Shown here piece by piece: positions 8,784-17,624 of a DNA stretch of 64,000 bases. The first letter of the stretch is position 1. Every line of letters begins with the position of its first letter. Origin of the DNA: Petrocella atlantisensis (GTDB lineage: Bacteria; Bacillota; Clostridia; Lachnospirales; Vallitaleaceae); assembly GCF_900538275.1 (NCBI RefSeq), contig NZ_LR130778.1, positions 3,158,001 to 3,222,000 of the forward strand. Reading direction: 5' to 3'. A program made the translations under genes and the position numbers. Under the pieces are notes generated by a model, which worked only from the letters and a program-made list of their open reading frames with translations, searched no databases and was not told the origin of the DNA.

Positions 8784-11072
8784 ATGAAAAAAAATATGGA
8801 TTATTATAACATTTTGGAAGCCCTGGGAGACGGTGTCATTACGGTTAATGAACACAATGAGATTGAATACATTAATAAAAAGGCTATTGAAGTCATTGGT
8901 AATCAACCAGAACCTATGGATGACATAGCTCGGTTCTTTCGAGTTAAAACAGATGAAAAAGGTGAAATCATCAAGAACATCATTGATGAAGTCAAAGCAT
9001 CAGGTATTACAAGAGGGCTAGAAAGAGGCGCATATATTATGGTGCCCAATGTAGGGAAGCGGTATATGTCGGCAAGTATTACACGTATACAGGTTCAGAA
9101 TCTTTATCAGGTAGTACTTAGTATTCGAGATGTTACTAATTTAATCCAGTTAGAAAATGAGCATATCGAACAAAAGAATAATTTAGAAATTATCAATGAC
9201 GCCTTGCCTTTAGGCTTAGTTGTGGTGGATGAGGATAGAAAAGTGATCAAGATTAACCGCTATATCTCACATAACTTTGATGTGAAACAAGCACAGGCTG
9301 GTGAAGCATTACTCGGGAACTTATTGAGATGTTCAAATGCCAAGGACAAATTATGTGGATTAAGTGAAGGATGTGCTGACTGTAAAATGAGACAAAGTGT
9401 TCATGCATTATATGAAGACAGTCAAGATTATCTTTCTAACAGGTTACAGTTTAAGCATACTATTTTTGATAAAAATATCTATAGAGATTATCAACTGGGA
9501 TTTGTGAAAATCATGAGTCATGATGAAATACAGACCTTGATTATTATTCAAGATATAACAGAGCAAGTCAACTATGAAAAAAGGATAAAAAAAGCTAAAG
9601 ATGATGCAATTGAAGCCAATCGACTAAAAAGCGAATTCTTATCGAATATGAGTCATGAAATTCGGACACCTTTAAACGGTATCATAGGAATGGTGGACCT
9701 TACAAGACGTTACCTAACAGATCCGTCATTAATTGAGAACCTTGATATTGCCAAATCTTCTAGTATGAATCTGTTAAATATTATCAACAGTATCTTAGAT
9801 ATTTCTAAAATTGAAGCAGGTAAATTGACATTATTTAAAAAACCTTTTTGCATAGATCGACTTTTTGAAGAAGTTTATAAAGAAAATCTCTTTAAAGCTC
9901 AGGAGAAGAACATTGATTTTAATCTACAAATATGTCCCACCGCCATGGGAAGGGTTATTGGAGACAGAATTAGACTTAAGCAAGTACTGACGAATCTCGT
10001 GGATAATGCTATCAAATTTACAGATGTAGGTGAGGTCATGATGCATTATTGTTTTTCTATGATTGGGAGCAACAAACTGGAATTACGCGTACATGTAAAA
10101 GATACCGGTATTGGCATTAGTGAAGACTTCAAGGCGAATTTATTTGAGAGCTTCACGCAAGCCGATGGTTCTTACACACGGAAAAAAGGTGGTACTGGTC
10201 TTGGTTTAACCATTTCTAAGAAAATAATTAGACTTTTTGGCGGCAACTTAACGGTTAAATCAGAAGAAGGCATGGGTTCAGATTTCTACTTTAGTATCCC
10301 TCTAGACGTTGAGACAGAATCAGGACAGGAAATAGAAGCTTATTATAGAAGATTAGATACCCTGTATGAGCCTTTTTATAAGCAGGAACTATCCGAGACT
10401 CAACATAAAAAGGGAAGGATTTTGGTCATTGAAGATGATGAGATTAATCGTAGAATCATTTCTAAACAGCTGGTATTAGATGGACATACCGTTGATGTAG
10501 CGGAAAATGGGAAAATAGGCGTGAATGAAGTAGAAAAAAATCTTGCTTATGATGTGATTTTTATGGATATTCAGATGCCGGTGATGAGTGGGCTTGAGGC
10601 TGTTGATATTATTCGGAGAAGCGATAAAGGCAGAAAAGCAACCATTATTGCTTTGACAGCACTAGCATTAAAAGAAGATCGGGATGTAATTATGAAGCAT
10701 AACTTTGACTTATATATTACGAAACCCATACAGTTACAGAAAATATCTGAAATGGTTCATGCACTCATGGATGGTGATAAAAGAATACTTCATGACGTGC
10801 GGTACAATGAAGCATTAGTCATCATGCATGATGATGTCAAGACAGAACGCGTCAGTACGGTAGAAACAATACTAGAAAAGATTAGATATCTCTATAAGGA
10901 GAAAGATAGTAATGAAATAACCGCTCAAGCTCAGAAATTGGTTGATTATTTTGAAAGAAGTGGACAAGATGAATTAAGAATATTGGCTTTTAAGCTGGTG
11001 ATGGCAACACGCAAAGAAAAATGGGATAATATTTTAGATTTTGTAGAAAAAATAGCTTTAGATTTGACTTAA
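8784..11072 (+). CDS. Hybrid sensor histidine kinase (PAS-PAS-HisKA-HATPase-receiver, degenerate Hpt tail)
   Basis: This is a soluble hybrid kinase of 762 residues with no membrane segment. Two PAS-like regions (about 1-125 and 138-265) are followed by HisKA with SHEIRTPLNG, a HATPase with N-box NLVDNAIKFT and GGTGLGLTIS, and a receiver with FMDIQMPVMSG. The second PAS carries four cysteines (C183, C191, C197, C200) that could bind a metal or sense redox state. The last ~80 residues look like an Hpt domain whose phospho-acceptor His is replaced by Gln (AQAQKLV). The ATG is chosen over a GTG 9 bp earlier because AGGTGAT, overlapping the cheD stop, is well spaced for it. Confidence 0.85.
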   Translation: MKKNMDYYNILEALGDGVITVNEHNEIEYINKKAIEVIGNQPEPMDDIARFFRVKTDEKGEIIKNIIDEVKASGITRGLERGAYIMVPNVGKRYMSASITRIQVQNLYQVVLSIRDVTNLIQLENEHIEQKNNLEIINDALPLGLVVVDEDRKVIKINRYISHNFDVKQAQAGEALLGNLLRCSNAKDKLCGLSEGCADCKMRQSVHALYEDSQDYLSNRLQFKHTIFDKNIYRDYQLGFVKIMSHDEIQTLIIIQDITEQVNYEKRIKKAKDDAIEANRLKSEFLSNMSHEIRTPLNGIIGMVDLTRRYLTDPSLIENLDIAKSSSMNLLNIINSILDISKIEAGKLTLFKKPFCIDRLFEEVYKENLFKAQEKNIDFNLQICPTAMGRVIGDRIRLKQVLTNLVDNAIKFTDVGEVMMHYCFSMIGSNKLELRVHVKDTGIGISEDFKANLFESFTQADGSYTRKKGGTGLGLTISKKIIRLFGGNLTVKSEEGMGSDFYFSIPLDVETESGQEIEAYYRRLDTLYEPFYKQELSETQHKKGRILVIEDDEINRRIISKQLVLDGHTVDVAENGKIGVNEVEKNLAYDVIFMDIQMPVMSGLEAVDIIRRSDKGRKATIIALTALALKEDRDVIMKHNFDLYITKPIQLQKISEMVHALMDGDKRILHDVRYNEALVIMHDDVKTERVSTVETILEKIRYLYKEKDSNEITAQAQKLVDYFERSGQDELRILAFKLVMATRKEKWDNILDFVEKIALDLT

Positions 11073-11128
11073 ACTGTAGTAAAGTGTAGATAGATTAGAT
11101 AAAAAATGAATGCTGGGGAGTGACTGAG

Positions 11129-11518
11129 TTGAGAATACTTATAGCAGAAGACGATGTGGTGAGCAGAAAACTTATGTGGAAGATCTTGTCCGATTATGGG
11201 GACTGTGATTTGGTTATTAACGGCCTTGAGGCTATCGATGCTTTTCTATTAGCCTTAAAAGACAAAGAGCCCTATGATATGATTTTCTTGGATATCATGA
11301 TGCCCAAGGTAGATGGTGTAAAAGTATTAAAAACCATTCGAGACTTGGAGATGCAAAATCAAATCAACAATCCTGTTAAAATCATTATGACAACTGCTCT
11401 TGGTGAGACGGAAGTCGTGGATGATGCATTTACTAAAGGGGCTAATGCTTATGCAACCAAACCGTTGGATATTGAGAAGCTTATTGAAGTCATTAAGAAC
11501 CTACAATTGACACGTTAA
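11129..11518 (+). CDS. Stand-alone response regulator receiver
   Basis: This is one CheY-like receiver of 129 residues with the acidic pair in LIAEDD, phospho-acceptor Asp in FLDIMMPK and Lys in ATKPLD. The TTG start is preferred: GGGGAG lies about 8 bp before it and the product then begins LRILIAEDD as receivers usually do. A GTG 9 bp upstream is too close to that site. It follows the hybrid kinase by about 55 bp and is a likely phosphorelay partner. No output domain is present. Confidence 0.85.
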   Translation: MRILIAEDDVVSRKLMWKILSDYGDCDLVINGLEAIDAFLLALKDKEPYDMIFLDIMMPKVDGVKVLKTIRDLEMQNQINNPVKIIMTTALGETEVVDDAFTKGANAYATKPLDIEKLIEVIKNLQLTR

Positions 11519-11557
11519 GCTAAGGTACACTATCAAACATAGAAAAGGAGTCTAATA

Positions 11558-12025
11558 ATGAACATAAATGTTGCTTATTATGATTCGCCCATTGGTTTAA
11601 TCATGATAGAAGCAAAAAATGAAAATATTATAAGGGTATCATTTGTAGATATTGCAACGCTATCTGAGAATGCTAGCCCCATACTTGAAAAAGCAAAAAA
11701 ACAAATGGCTGAATATTTTGAAGGTAAAAGAAAAGAATTTGATTTACAGATGGCTTTTGAGGGCACACAATTTGAAAAAAAAGTTTTTAAGGCACTAACA
11801 GAGGTTGAATATGGTAAAGTGGCCACATATAAAGACATAGCTATAAAAGTAGGTCATAACAAGGCGTACCGTGCCATAGGAGGCACCAATCATAAGAACA
11901 AACTGGCAATCATAGTGCCTTGTCACCGAATTATTGGCAGTAATGGTAAGATGACGGGTTATGCAAGCGGTATCTGGCGCAAAACTTGGCTCCTTGACCA
12001 TGAAAAGAAAAATAGTACTGATTAG
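11558..12025 (+). CDS. ogt: Methylated-DNA--[protein]-cysteine S-methyltransferase
   Basis: This is a suicide DNA repair protein that takes O6-alkyl groups from guanine onto its own cysteine. The active-site motif IVPCHRIIG places the acceptor at Cys122. The helix-turn-helix and arginine-finger region (YKDIAIKVGHNKAYRAIGG) and the C-terminal GYASGIWRKTWLLDHE match Ogt/AdaB. Length is 155. AAAGGAG precedes the ATG. The gene is likely monocistronic and is closed by a hairpin terminator just downstream. Confidence 0.93.
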   Translation: MNINVAYYDSPIGLIMIEAKNENIIRVSFVDIATLSENASPILEKAKKQMAEYFEGKRKEFDLQMAFEGTQFEKKVFKALTEVEYGKVATYKDIAIKVGHNKAYRAIGGTNHKNKLAIIVPCHRIIGSNGKMTGYASGIWRKTWLLDHEKKNSTD

Positions 12026-12033
12026 TCAATTTA

Positions 12034-12073
12034 AAATATCCAAGCTTATTCAAGCTGATGGATATTTTTTTTG
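12034..12073 (+). terminator. Intrinsic terminator after ogt
   Basis: The stem AAATATCC/GGATATTT with an inner AGCTT/AAGCT pair is followed by a run of eight T. Confidence 0.8.
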
Positions 12074-12179
12074 TATAAGAAAATCAGGTAAAGTTACCTT
12101 GATGGAGCTTGATTTGTTGAAAATCATCCATCTGGGACCTATGAACTTATAATAATTTATGCTATAATTAATTAAATCT

Positions 12180-12220
12180 ATAGTGCTTTAGACGCATTTT
12201 TTAGGCTTAAGCACCATAGA
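12180..12220 (+). promoter_or_regulatory. Leader hairpin upstream of the SLH-protein gene
   Basis: The arms CTATAGTGCTT and AAGCACCATAG pair with one mismatch around a 19-nt loop. The hairpin follows a TATAAT-like box near 12161 and precedes the ribosome site by about 25 bp. It does not match a riboswitch consensus known to me. Confidence 0.45.
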
Positions 12221-12255
12221 GGGATAATCAGTAAACCAGCTTGAGGGAGGGTTAT

Positions 12256-13383
12256 ATGTTTAAAAAGCAATTACGGTCATTTATTGGAATACTGCTACTG
12301 TTGGTTATGACAACAACAATTGCATTTGGAAATGAAGCGATACCAAGCAATTGGGCTAAAGATGAGGTTGATGAGGCGATGACCCATGGACTGATTCATG
12401 AGAGTTTAAGGAAAGGCTATAAAGGGCCCATTAGACGTTATGAATATGTCTTATTAGCATTATCTATAGTTGAAAAAACAGGTAGAGATATTGAACTAGA
12501 ATCAGAGTATGCTTTTTCGGACATCTTAGGCCATCCCTATGAGCAAGAGATACTTAAAGCCTACAGTTTTAAGATTATTGACGGTTATGGTAACGGACTA
12601 TTTAAGCCGGATGCCTATATTACACGGCAAGAGGTTGCAAGTCTTGTATACAAACTTATGAATGCGTTGGGCCTTGACGATGACGCCCTCATTCAATTAG
12701 GTACCCAATATTCTGACGGCAATCATATCAGTGGTTGGGCGAAAAAAGCCGTCGATTATTGTTATCAGAACAACATCATGAAAGGTGTCGGTAAGGATCA
12801 CACAGGACTTGATATTATACGACCTTTAGGCACAACAACTCTAGAAGAGGCCATCTTACTTATGTACCGACTGGCTAATCAGAAAGAAATAGTCAACGCA
12901 CCTTCTATTGGTCAAATCACGATTGATGAAAACAACACGAATAGTACGGTTGATAAAGAAGCCGGAGAGGCCTTTGATCTTACTTATTTTTCAAGATATT
13001 TCTCTTTAGAAGCTGCAACACTACTATTAGAGCTAGAAGATTCGGAGAATATTCGTATTATTGATGTATCAGATAAATCAGCATTACTTAGTATAGGGTC
13101 AAATAATACAATTTACTTGGTTAAAGACTCAAGAGGTATTATATTAGAACTTAACAGTTATACGAACATAGATACATCTGTGGAGACTTTGTTCAAACAA
13201 TTACTTAACGTAATCAATGGTAATGACTTCGTTGTAGACAGATTAGAAGAAGGCCTTAAAGAACTAAAAAATGATGGAATACGATTCGAAGAACGTATTG
13301 GTGATAACTATCAAATTATGGGATATCTGGATGACACCATGGATGATGTTTATATTGTCAAGTTCCATGATGTGGCACGATGA
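12256..13383 (+). CDS. Exported S-layer-homology (SLH) domain protein
   Basis: A signal peptide (MFKKQLRSFIGILLLLVMTT, cleaved near the AFG that follows shortly after) leads into three SLH-type repeats at about 28-90, 90-145 and 150-215. The second holds the classic segment IIDGYGNGLFKPDAYITRQE. SLH repeats bind pyruvylated cell wall polymers. The C-terminal ~150 residues are not recognised. The ATG at this position has GAGGGAGG upstream and begins the signal peptide directly; a TTG 15 bp earlier lies in front of that site. It is 17 bp from the vWA-protein gene, so the two are probably made together, and this protein could anchor its partner to the wall. Confidence 0.85.
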   Translation: MFKKQLRSFIGILLLLVMTTTIAFGNEAIPSNWAKDEVDEAMTHGLIHESLRKGYKGPIRRYEYVLLALSIVEKTGRDIELESEYAFSDILGHPYEQEILKAYSFKIIDGYGNGLFKPDAYITRQEVASLVYKLMNALGLDDDALIQLGTQYSDGNHISGWAKKAVDYCYQNNIMKGVGKDHTGLDIIRPLGTTTLEEAILLMYRLANQKEIVNAPSIGQITIDENNTNSTVDKEAGEAFDLTYFSRYFSLEAATLLLELEDSENIRIIDVSDKSALLSIGSNNTIYLVKDSRGIILELNSYTNIDTSVETLFKQLLNVINGNDFVVDRLEEGLKELKNDGIRFEERIGDNYQIMGYLDDTMDDVYIVKFHDVAR

Positions 13384-13400
13384 AAAGAAGGAGGGCTATA

Positions 13401-15767
13401 ATGACAAAAATAAATTTTAAATCATGGATCAGTATGCTTTTGATAATGGTAATGGTCATCAGTATGGGTGTATCGGTGCAGGCAGATACCGTTGATTACG
13501 AAGCACCGATTTTTATGAACAAAATGATTGTCGACAATAAGACACAAGTATTAGTCAATGATACTTTTCAAGTCAGCTATAGGTTTCAACCTCAAGATAT
13601 TCCTGTAGATACCCTTTTGCCGGAAGATTATAATACACCTAAAGATATAATTTTGATTATTGATACTTCAGGAAGTATGGCTTGGGATGTAAACGGGAAT
13701 TCAATCAGTCAGTCTAGATATTGGAGTGATTATGAAGTTATAACAGAATCAGAATACAGAGAAAATAACAATGCTTATAATAAAGTTGCCAATGAAGTTG
13801 GTCAAAATGACCCTTGGGATGAAAGAGTATCACAATGGTATTGGGTTAGAGATGGATGGAGTTGGACAAGAGTCTGGACATACACCTATTATCAATATAC
13901 CTATTATCAGCGATATTGGATAAACACAGCAGCAACTTCTAGAATGGATTTGGCTAAGAATTCAGCAAAAAACTTTCTAAAACAATTAAAAGATGCACCT
14001 AATACCAATGTTGGTATTATTGAATACAATTCAGATACTTCCGTTAAGTACAGAAATAATAGCATGTTACTACCCATAGACAATTCAACGAATTATAACT
14101 TCTTGGTTTCGGCGGTCAACGATCTAAGTGCTGGTGGTGGAACTAATATTGGTTTGGGTATGTACGAAGGATTCAAGTCTTTGAATACAAATACAGATTC
14201 AGAGAAATATTTTATATTTTTAACGGACGGTGTGCCAACCTATTATTCATACTATGATCAAGATAATGATGGAAAAAAAGACAATAACGAATCCTACTAT
14301 AATTATGAAAATGGATCACGATTAAAAAGAGGTGGAACCGGTAGTAGTGATAATGATGGTCTAGCCCTTAATTATGGTAAAAATATCGGAAGACTTATAA
14401 AGGGTAGTAGCCGTGCTATTCAAAGCTATTTTATAGCTTTTGCCGATGATGATGCGGGCAATACCCTAAAAGCGATATCGGATGAAGCAAATGGCACCTA
14501 TAAAAAAGCCTTATCAGGTAATGCATTGGAAGATATTTATTCTGAATTAGGCGAGCAAATTAGCAGCGATTTCTCACTTAAAAATGTCTACTTTGAAGAA
14601 ACCTTTAATGACGCTTTTGAGATTGTAAGTTATCCTTCTTCCATGGAAAAAGTGAGTCAGACAGTAAAAGGCGAGTTTGGTAGTATCAATTATAATCTTA
14701 ATGCGGCTGGGACACATTTCGTAGCCAGTCCTATGGAATTCACCATAACACTTAAGGCAAAGACAGCAGGTGCTTATGTTATTGGTGAAGGACAGCAATC
14801 CTTTATTCGCTATAAGGATCTAGATGATGTCGTTAAGATTAAAGAGTTTGCAGATATTGATATGATTGTAACTGAAACTCAAGCACCTGTTATGAATGTG
14901 AACTTGTCCAATACGAAGGAGCATCAATCCAACTACATATTAACCATAAATATTAATGAAGATGCGAGGCTCCAAGTATATGATGTAAATGATACGGTCT
15001 TATTCTCATTTGCAGGGTTACAAGGTGATAATAAGTTAGATATGACAAAAGACCAGTTAATAGGAAACTATCTCAAAGTGCGAGCGACGGATGTATATGG
15101 CAATGTGACCAACGAAACGGTACCTATCATTACAGTTACATCAATCCAGAGTCAAGTGCATTCTGAGTTAGTACTACAAACTCAAATCAACAGTACCGTT
15201 ACTAAAATCGATCTAAACGAGGCGACAGTTGCAACGGGTAAGTTTACGGATGCACTTGGTCAATATAGGCAGAACCTTACTTTAGAAGAAGGTAGTAATC
15301 TTATTGAAATCGGTGTCGAGAATGCTTTCGGAAACACAGGTAATCTATATCATGATAAGAGCATTGAAGCAGATAATGCTCCACCGATCATAAAATACGA
15401 TCATATGAAAGGTTTTATATTAAATGGTGCTGCTATGCCGGTTTATGTTGAAACCAATGGAACAGGTTCTAGGATTGTAGAGACACATTATATGAAACTG
15501 ACAAGTGGTGCTACCAGTGCGACGATAGCTGACTTTAGTCATTTGATCGGAACCAGTCAAGGCTTAATGATAGAAATGACAGAAGATGAGATTGATGCTA
15601 TTGCAGTGTTTGCACCAAATAAGAACGATGATGAACACCTTCATGAAAGGTTCAATGTAACAGAAAACGGTTATTATGCTGTATATGCAAGAGATGAAGG
15701 TGGCAACGAGGCAGTTATCGTTATAAGAATTAATAACAGGATGGATGAATTGCCAAATCTATTGTAA
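13401..15767 (+). CDS. Large exported protein with a von Willebrand factor A domain
   Basis: A signal peptide (about 1-28, ending VSVQA) leads to a vWA domain whose metal-ion-dependent adhesion site DTSGSM starts near residue 88. The vWA fold is interrupted by an aromatic-rich insert at about 138-174 (15 Trp/Tyr in 37 residues) and by a perfect EF-hand-type loop, DQDNDGKKDNNE, coded at 14256-14291. The C-terminal half looks like beta-rich Ig-like repeats (TVPIITVTS, DNAPPIIKYD). There is no LPXTG sorting signal or C-terminal anchor. The ATG with AAGGAGG was chosen; an earlier ATG overlapping the previous stop would put MKRRRAI before the signal peptide. It is probably a calcium-dependent surface or adhesion protein; substrate unknown. 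Confidence 0.82.
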   Translation: MTKINFKSWISMLLIMVMVISMGVSVQADTVDYEAPIFMNKMIVDNKTQVLVNDTFQVSYRFQPQDIPVDTLLPEDYNTPKDIILIIDTSGSMAWDVNGNSISQSRYWSDYEVITESEYRENNNAYNKVANEVGQNDPWDERVSQWYWVRDGWSWTRVWTYTYYQYTYYQRYWINTAATSRMDLAKNSAKNFLKQLKDAPNTNVGIIEYNSDTSVKYRNNSMLLPIDNSTNYNFLVSAVNDLSAGGGTNIGLGMYEGFKSLNTNTDSEKYFIFLTDGVPTYYSYYDQDNDGKKDNNESYYNYENGSRLKRGGTGSSDNDGLALNYGKNIGRLIKGSSRAIQSYFIAFADDDAGNTLKAISDEANGTYKKALSGNALEDIYSELGEQISSDFSLKNVYFEETFNDAFEIVSYPSSMEKVSQTVKGEFGSINYNLNAAGTHFVASPMEFTITLKAKTAGAYVIGEGQQSFIRYKDLDDVVKIKEFADIDMIVTETQAPVMNVNLSNTKEHQSNYILTININEDARLQVYDVNDTVLFSFAGLQGDNKLDMTKDQLIGNYLKVRATDVYGNVTNETVPIITVTSIQSQVHSELVLQTQINSTVTKIDLNEATVATGKFTDALGQYRQNLTLEEGSNLIEIGVENAFGNTGNLYHDKSIEADNAPPIIKYDHMKGFILNGAAMPVYVETNGTGSRIVETHYMKLTSGATSATIADFSHLIGTSQGLMIEMTEDEIDAIAVFAPNKNDDEHLHERFNVTENGYYAVYARDEGGNEAVIVIRINNRMDELPNLL

Positions 15768-15807
15768 AAGCATCGTAGAACAAATCAATAAGTTTCGTAG
15801 TATAATT

Positions 15808-15846
15808 AAAAGAGTAGCAATGATGTGAAATCTTGCTACTCTTTTA
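15808..15846 (+). terminator. Intrinsic terminator after the vWA-protein gene
   Basis: The arms AAAAGAGTAGCAA and TTGCTACTCTTTT pair around a short loop and end in a T-tract. Confidence 0.85.
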
Positions 15847-15916
15847 TGTCGAACATACATAACTTCTCCTTGAAGTCGATTCATGATATAATAAAAAAAG
15901 AGATAAAATAATAAAC

Positions 15917-15955
15917 GGTTAAGTTGTTAAACCATATAGTTTTGACAACTTAACC
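15917..15955 (+). promoter_or_regulatory. Strong leader hairpin upstream of rluF
   Basis: The arms GGTTAAGTTGT and ACAACTTAACC are perfectly complementary, with further pairing inside. No T-tract follows and the rluF start lies about 27 bp downstream. It could be an attenuator, a mRNA-stability hairpin or an operator. Confidence 0.55.
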
Positions 15956-15981
15956 CTAAATATAATTAAAGGTGTGACGCT

Positions 15982-16719
15982 ATGAGTGATTCTATTCGAC
16001 TTAATAAATATATCAGTGAATCCGGTATATGTTCGAGAAGAGAAGCAGACAAGTTGATTCAAAGAGGCCTTGTAACGATAAATGGATATCTTGCCCAGGT
16101 AGGATCAAAAGTGGAATTTGAGGATATCGTTGCCGTGGAAGGCAAAGTGGTAAAACCAAAAGTACAAAGAATATATATGGCTTTTAACAAGCCGGTGGGT
16201 GTGACATGTACCACAGATTTTAAAGATTCTACAAATATAGTGGAATATATTGGGTATAAAGAACGGATATTTCCCATTGGCCGTTTAGATAAAATGTCTG
16301 AAGGATTAATTTTTATGACCAATGATGGTGATATTGTCAATAAAATCTTAAGATCGGGTAACCGCCACGAAAAAGAATATGTCGTAACCGTTGACAAGCC
16401 GATTACAGATGAATTTATCAGAAAAATGGAACGTGGTGTACCTATTCTTAAAACAAAGACCAAGCCGTGTAAAATAGAACGTATCGGAAAAAATAGGTTT
16501 AAGATCATTTTGGTTCAAGGATTAAATCGTCAAATCAGGCGTATGTGTGAGGTTTTCGGCTATACGGTGATTAAGCTTAAACGTATAAGAATCATGAATA
16601 TAGAGCTTAGAGGTATTGAGCCGGGACAGTGGCGCTATCTAAATAAAGCAGAGATTAGAGAAATCGATCGACTCATAAGCCATTCCAGTAAGACGGAAGA
16701 GGCTTCATTTACGAAATAA
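15982..16719 (+). CDS. rluF: 23S rRNA pseudouridine synthase RluF-like
   Basis: This is an RsuA/RluB/RluF-family enzyme that isomerises a uridine in 23S rRNA. An S4 RNA-binding domain ([21 protein letters not shown]) opens the protein and is followed by the catalytic domain with [18 protein letters not shown], Asp being the nucleophile. The stretch [20 protein letters not shown] followed by [10 protein letters not shown] is characteristic of RluF rather than RluB. Length is 245 against about 290 in E. coli, typical of Firmicute forms. AAAGGTGTG precedes the ATG. It stands at the head of a short run with the next two small genes. Confidence 0.88.
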   Translation: MSDSIRLNKYISESGICSRREADKLIQRGLVTINGYLAQVGSKVEFEDIVAVEGKVVKPKVQRIYMAFNKPVGVTCTTDFKDSTNIVEYIGYKERIFPIGRLDKMSEGLIFMTNDGDIVNKILRSGNRHEKEYVVTVDKPITDEFIRKMERGVPILKTKTKPCKIERIGKNRFKIILVQGLNRQIRRMCEVFGYTVIKLKRIRIMNIELRGIEPGQWRYLNKAEIREIDRLISHSSKTEEASFTK

Positions 16720-16764
16720 GTACAACAATGGCAAAGTTTCATGAAAAGAGTTGGGGAAAATCTT

Positions 16765-17334
16765 ATGAACGAAAAGATGCTAAAATCAATATACCGTTAT
16801 GATAAAAAGGAGAAAACCTATCATATAGATGTACATCTTGATAATTATCGGGATGTATACAGTGAATGGGACTATTCACCTTTTGTGAATAGAGATATGG
16901 ATGAGGACTTGCTAGAATATCTTATGTCTTGCTCTTATGAAATACCAATGAAAAAGAATTTGGATATCAACTTTTTCTTGTTAAAAACATTACATGATAC
17001 CAGTCGTGAAAAGAGAAGTATTGAAGGTATACATAATTATTTTGGGTATCGGATTCGTCAAGTGAAAACGCAACGGTTTCGGCAGATGAGGAACACCCTT
17101 ACCTTCTTTGTAATAGGTGTGATACTGTTGATATTTGCTGTTTTTTCGACCAGCCTCATTAAGAATCCGATTTTAGAACAATTGCTATCAGAAGGCTTAT
17201 ATATTGGTGCGTGGGTGGCTATGTGGGAGATGTTTTCCATCTGGTTTTTTCACATCAATGGTTTGAATTATAAGATCAAACATTACTTGCGGCTTAAGTC
17301 CAGTAATATCTATTATCAGTATGTAGACAAGTAA
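16765..17334 (+). CDS. Conserved membrane protein of unknown function
   Basis: I do not recognise the family. The product is 189 residues: a charged N-terminal cytoplasmic part (about 1-115), two hydrophobic segments (FFVIGVILLIFAVFSTSLI and GLYIGAWVAMWEMFSIWFF) and a short basic C-terminus. The chosen ATG has GGGGA seven bases upstream; another ATG 24 bp earlier has no ribosome site. It lies 45 bp after rluF and 29 bp before the ywbE-like gene, so it may be cotranscribed with both. Confidence 0.7.
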   Translation: MNEKMLKSIYRYDKKEKTYHIDVHLDNYRDVYSEWDYSPFVNRDMDEDLLEYLMSCSYEIPMKKNLDINFFLLKTLHDTSREKRSIEGIHNYFGYRIRQVKTQRFRQMRNTLTFFVIGVILLIFAVFSTSLIKNPILEQLLSEGLYIGAWVAMWEMFSIWFFHINGLNYKIKHYLRLKSSNIYYQYVDK

Positions 17335-17363
17335 AATGATTGTCGAAAAAGGGAGGTAAGCTT

Positions 17364-17558
17364 GTGGAAGGTAGTAAAAGAGATGAGATTCAAATCGGTA
17401 TGACGGTAATGATTGTGCAGAAACAGGATCAACGCAGTGGTCAGTTGACAGAAGGTGTGGTAAAGAAAATATTGACCAACTCTAAAAATCATCCTCATGG
17501 GATTAAAGTCATGTTAGAGGATGGTATCGTCGGTAGGGTTAAGACAATTGTTCATTAG
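17364..17558 (+). CDS. ywbE: YwbE family protein (DUF2196)
   Basis: This is a 64-residue KOW-like protein with the family pattern VMIVQKQDQRSGQLTEGVVK and HPHGIKVMLEDGIVGRVK. The biochemical function is not established. A GTG start is preferred because GGGAGG lies seven bases before it and the product then aligns with the usual family N-terminus; a TTG 24 bp upstream would place residues ahead of that site. Confidence 0.82.
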   Translation: MEGSKRDEIQIGMTVMIVQKQDQRSGQLTEGVVKKILTNSKNHPHGIKVMLEDGIVGRVKTIVH

Positions 17559-17624
17559 AAATCATTAGGGACAGGTGAGGGATGAATTACAAAAAGAACA
17601 AAAAGAACTAAACTGACCGTAATA

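Noticed and set aside
12160-12240. Riboswitch upstream of the SLH-protein gene
   Set aside because: Only a simple hairpin is visible; no known aptamer consensus could be matched.
13401-15767. LPXTG-anchored surface protein
   Set aside because: No LPXTG-like motif, C-terminal hydrophobic segment or basic tail is present.
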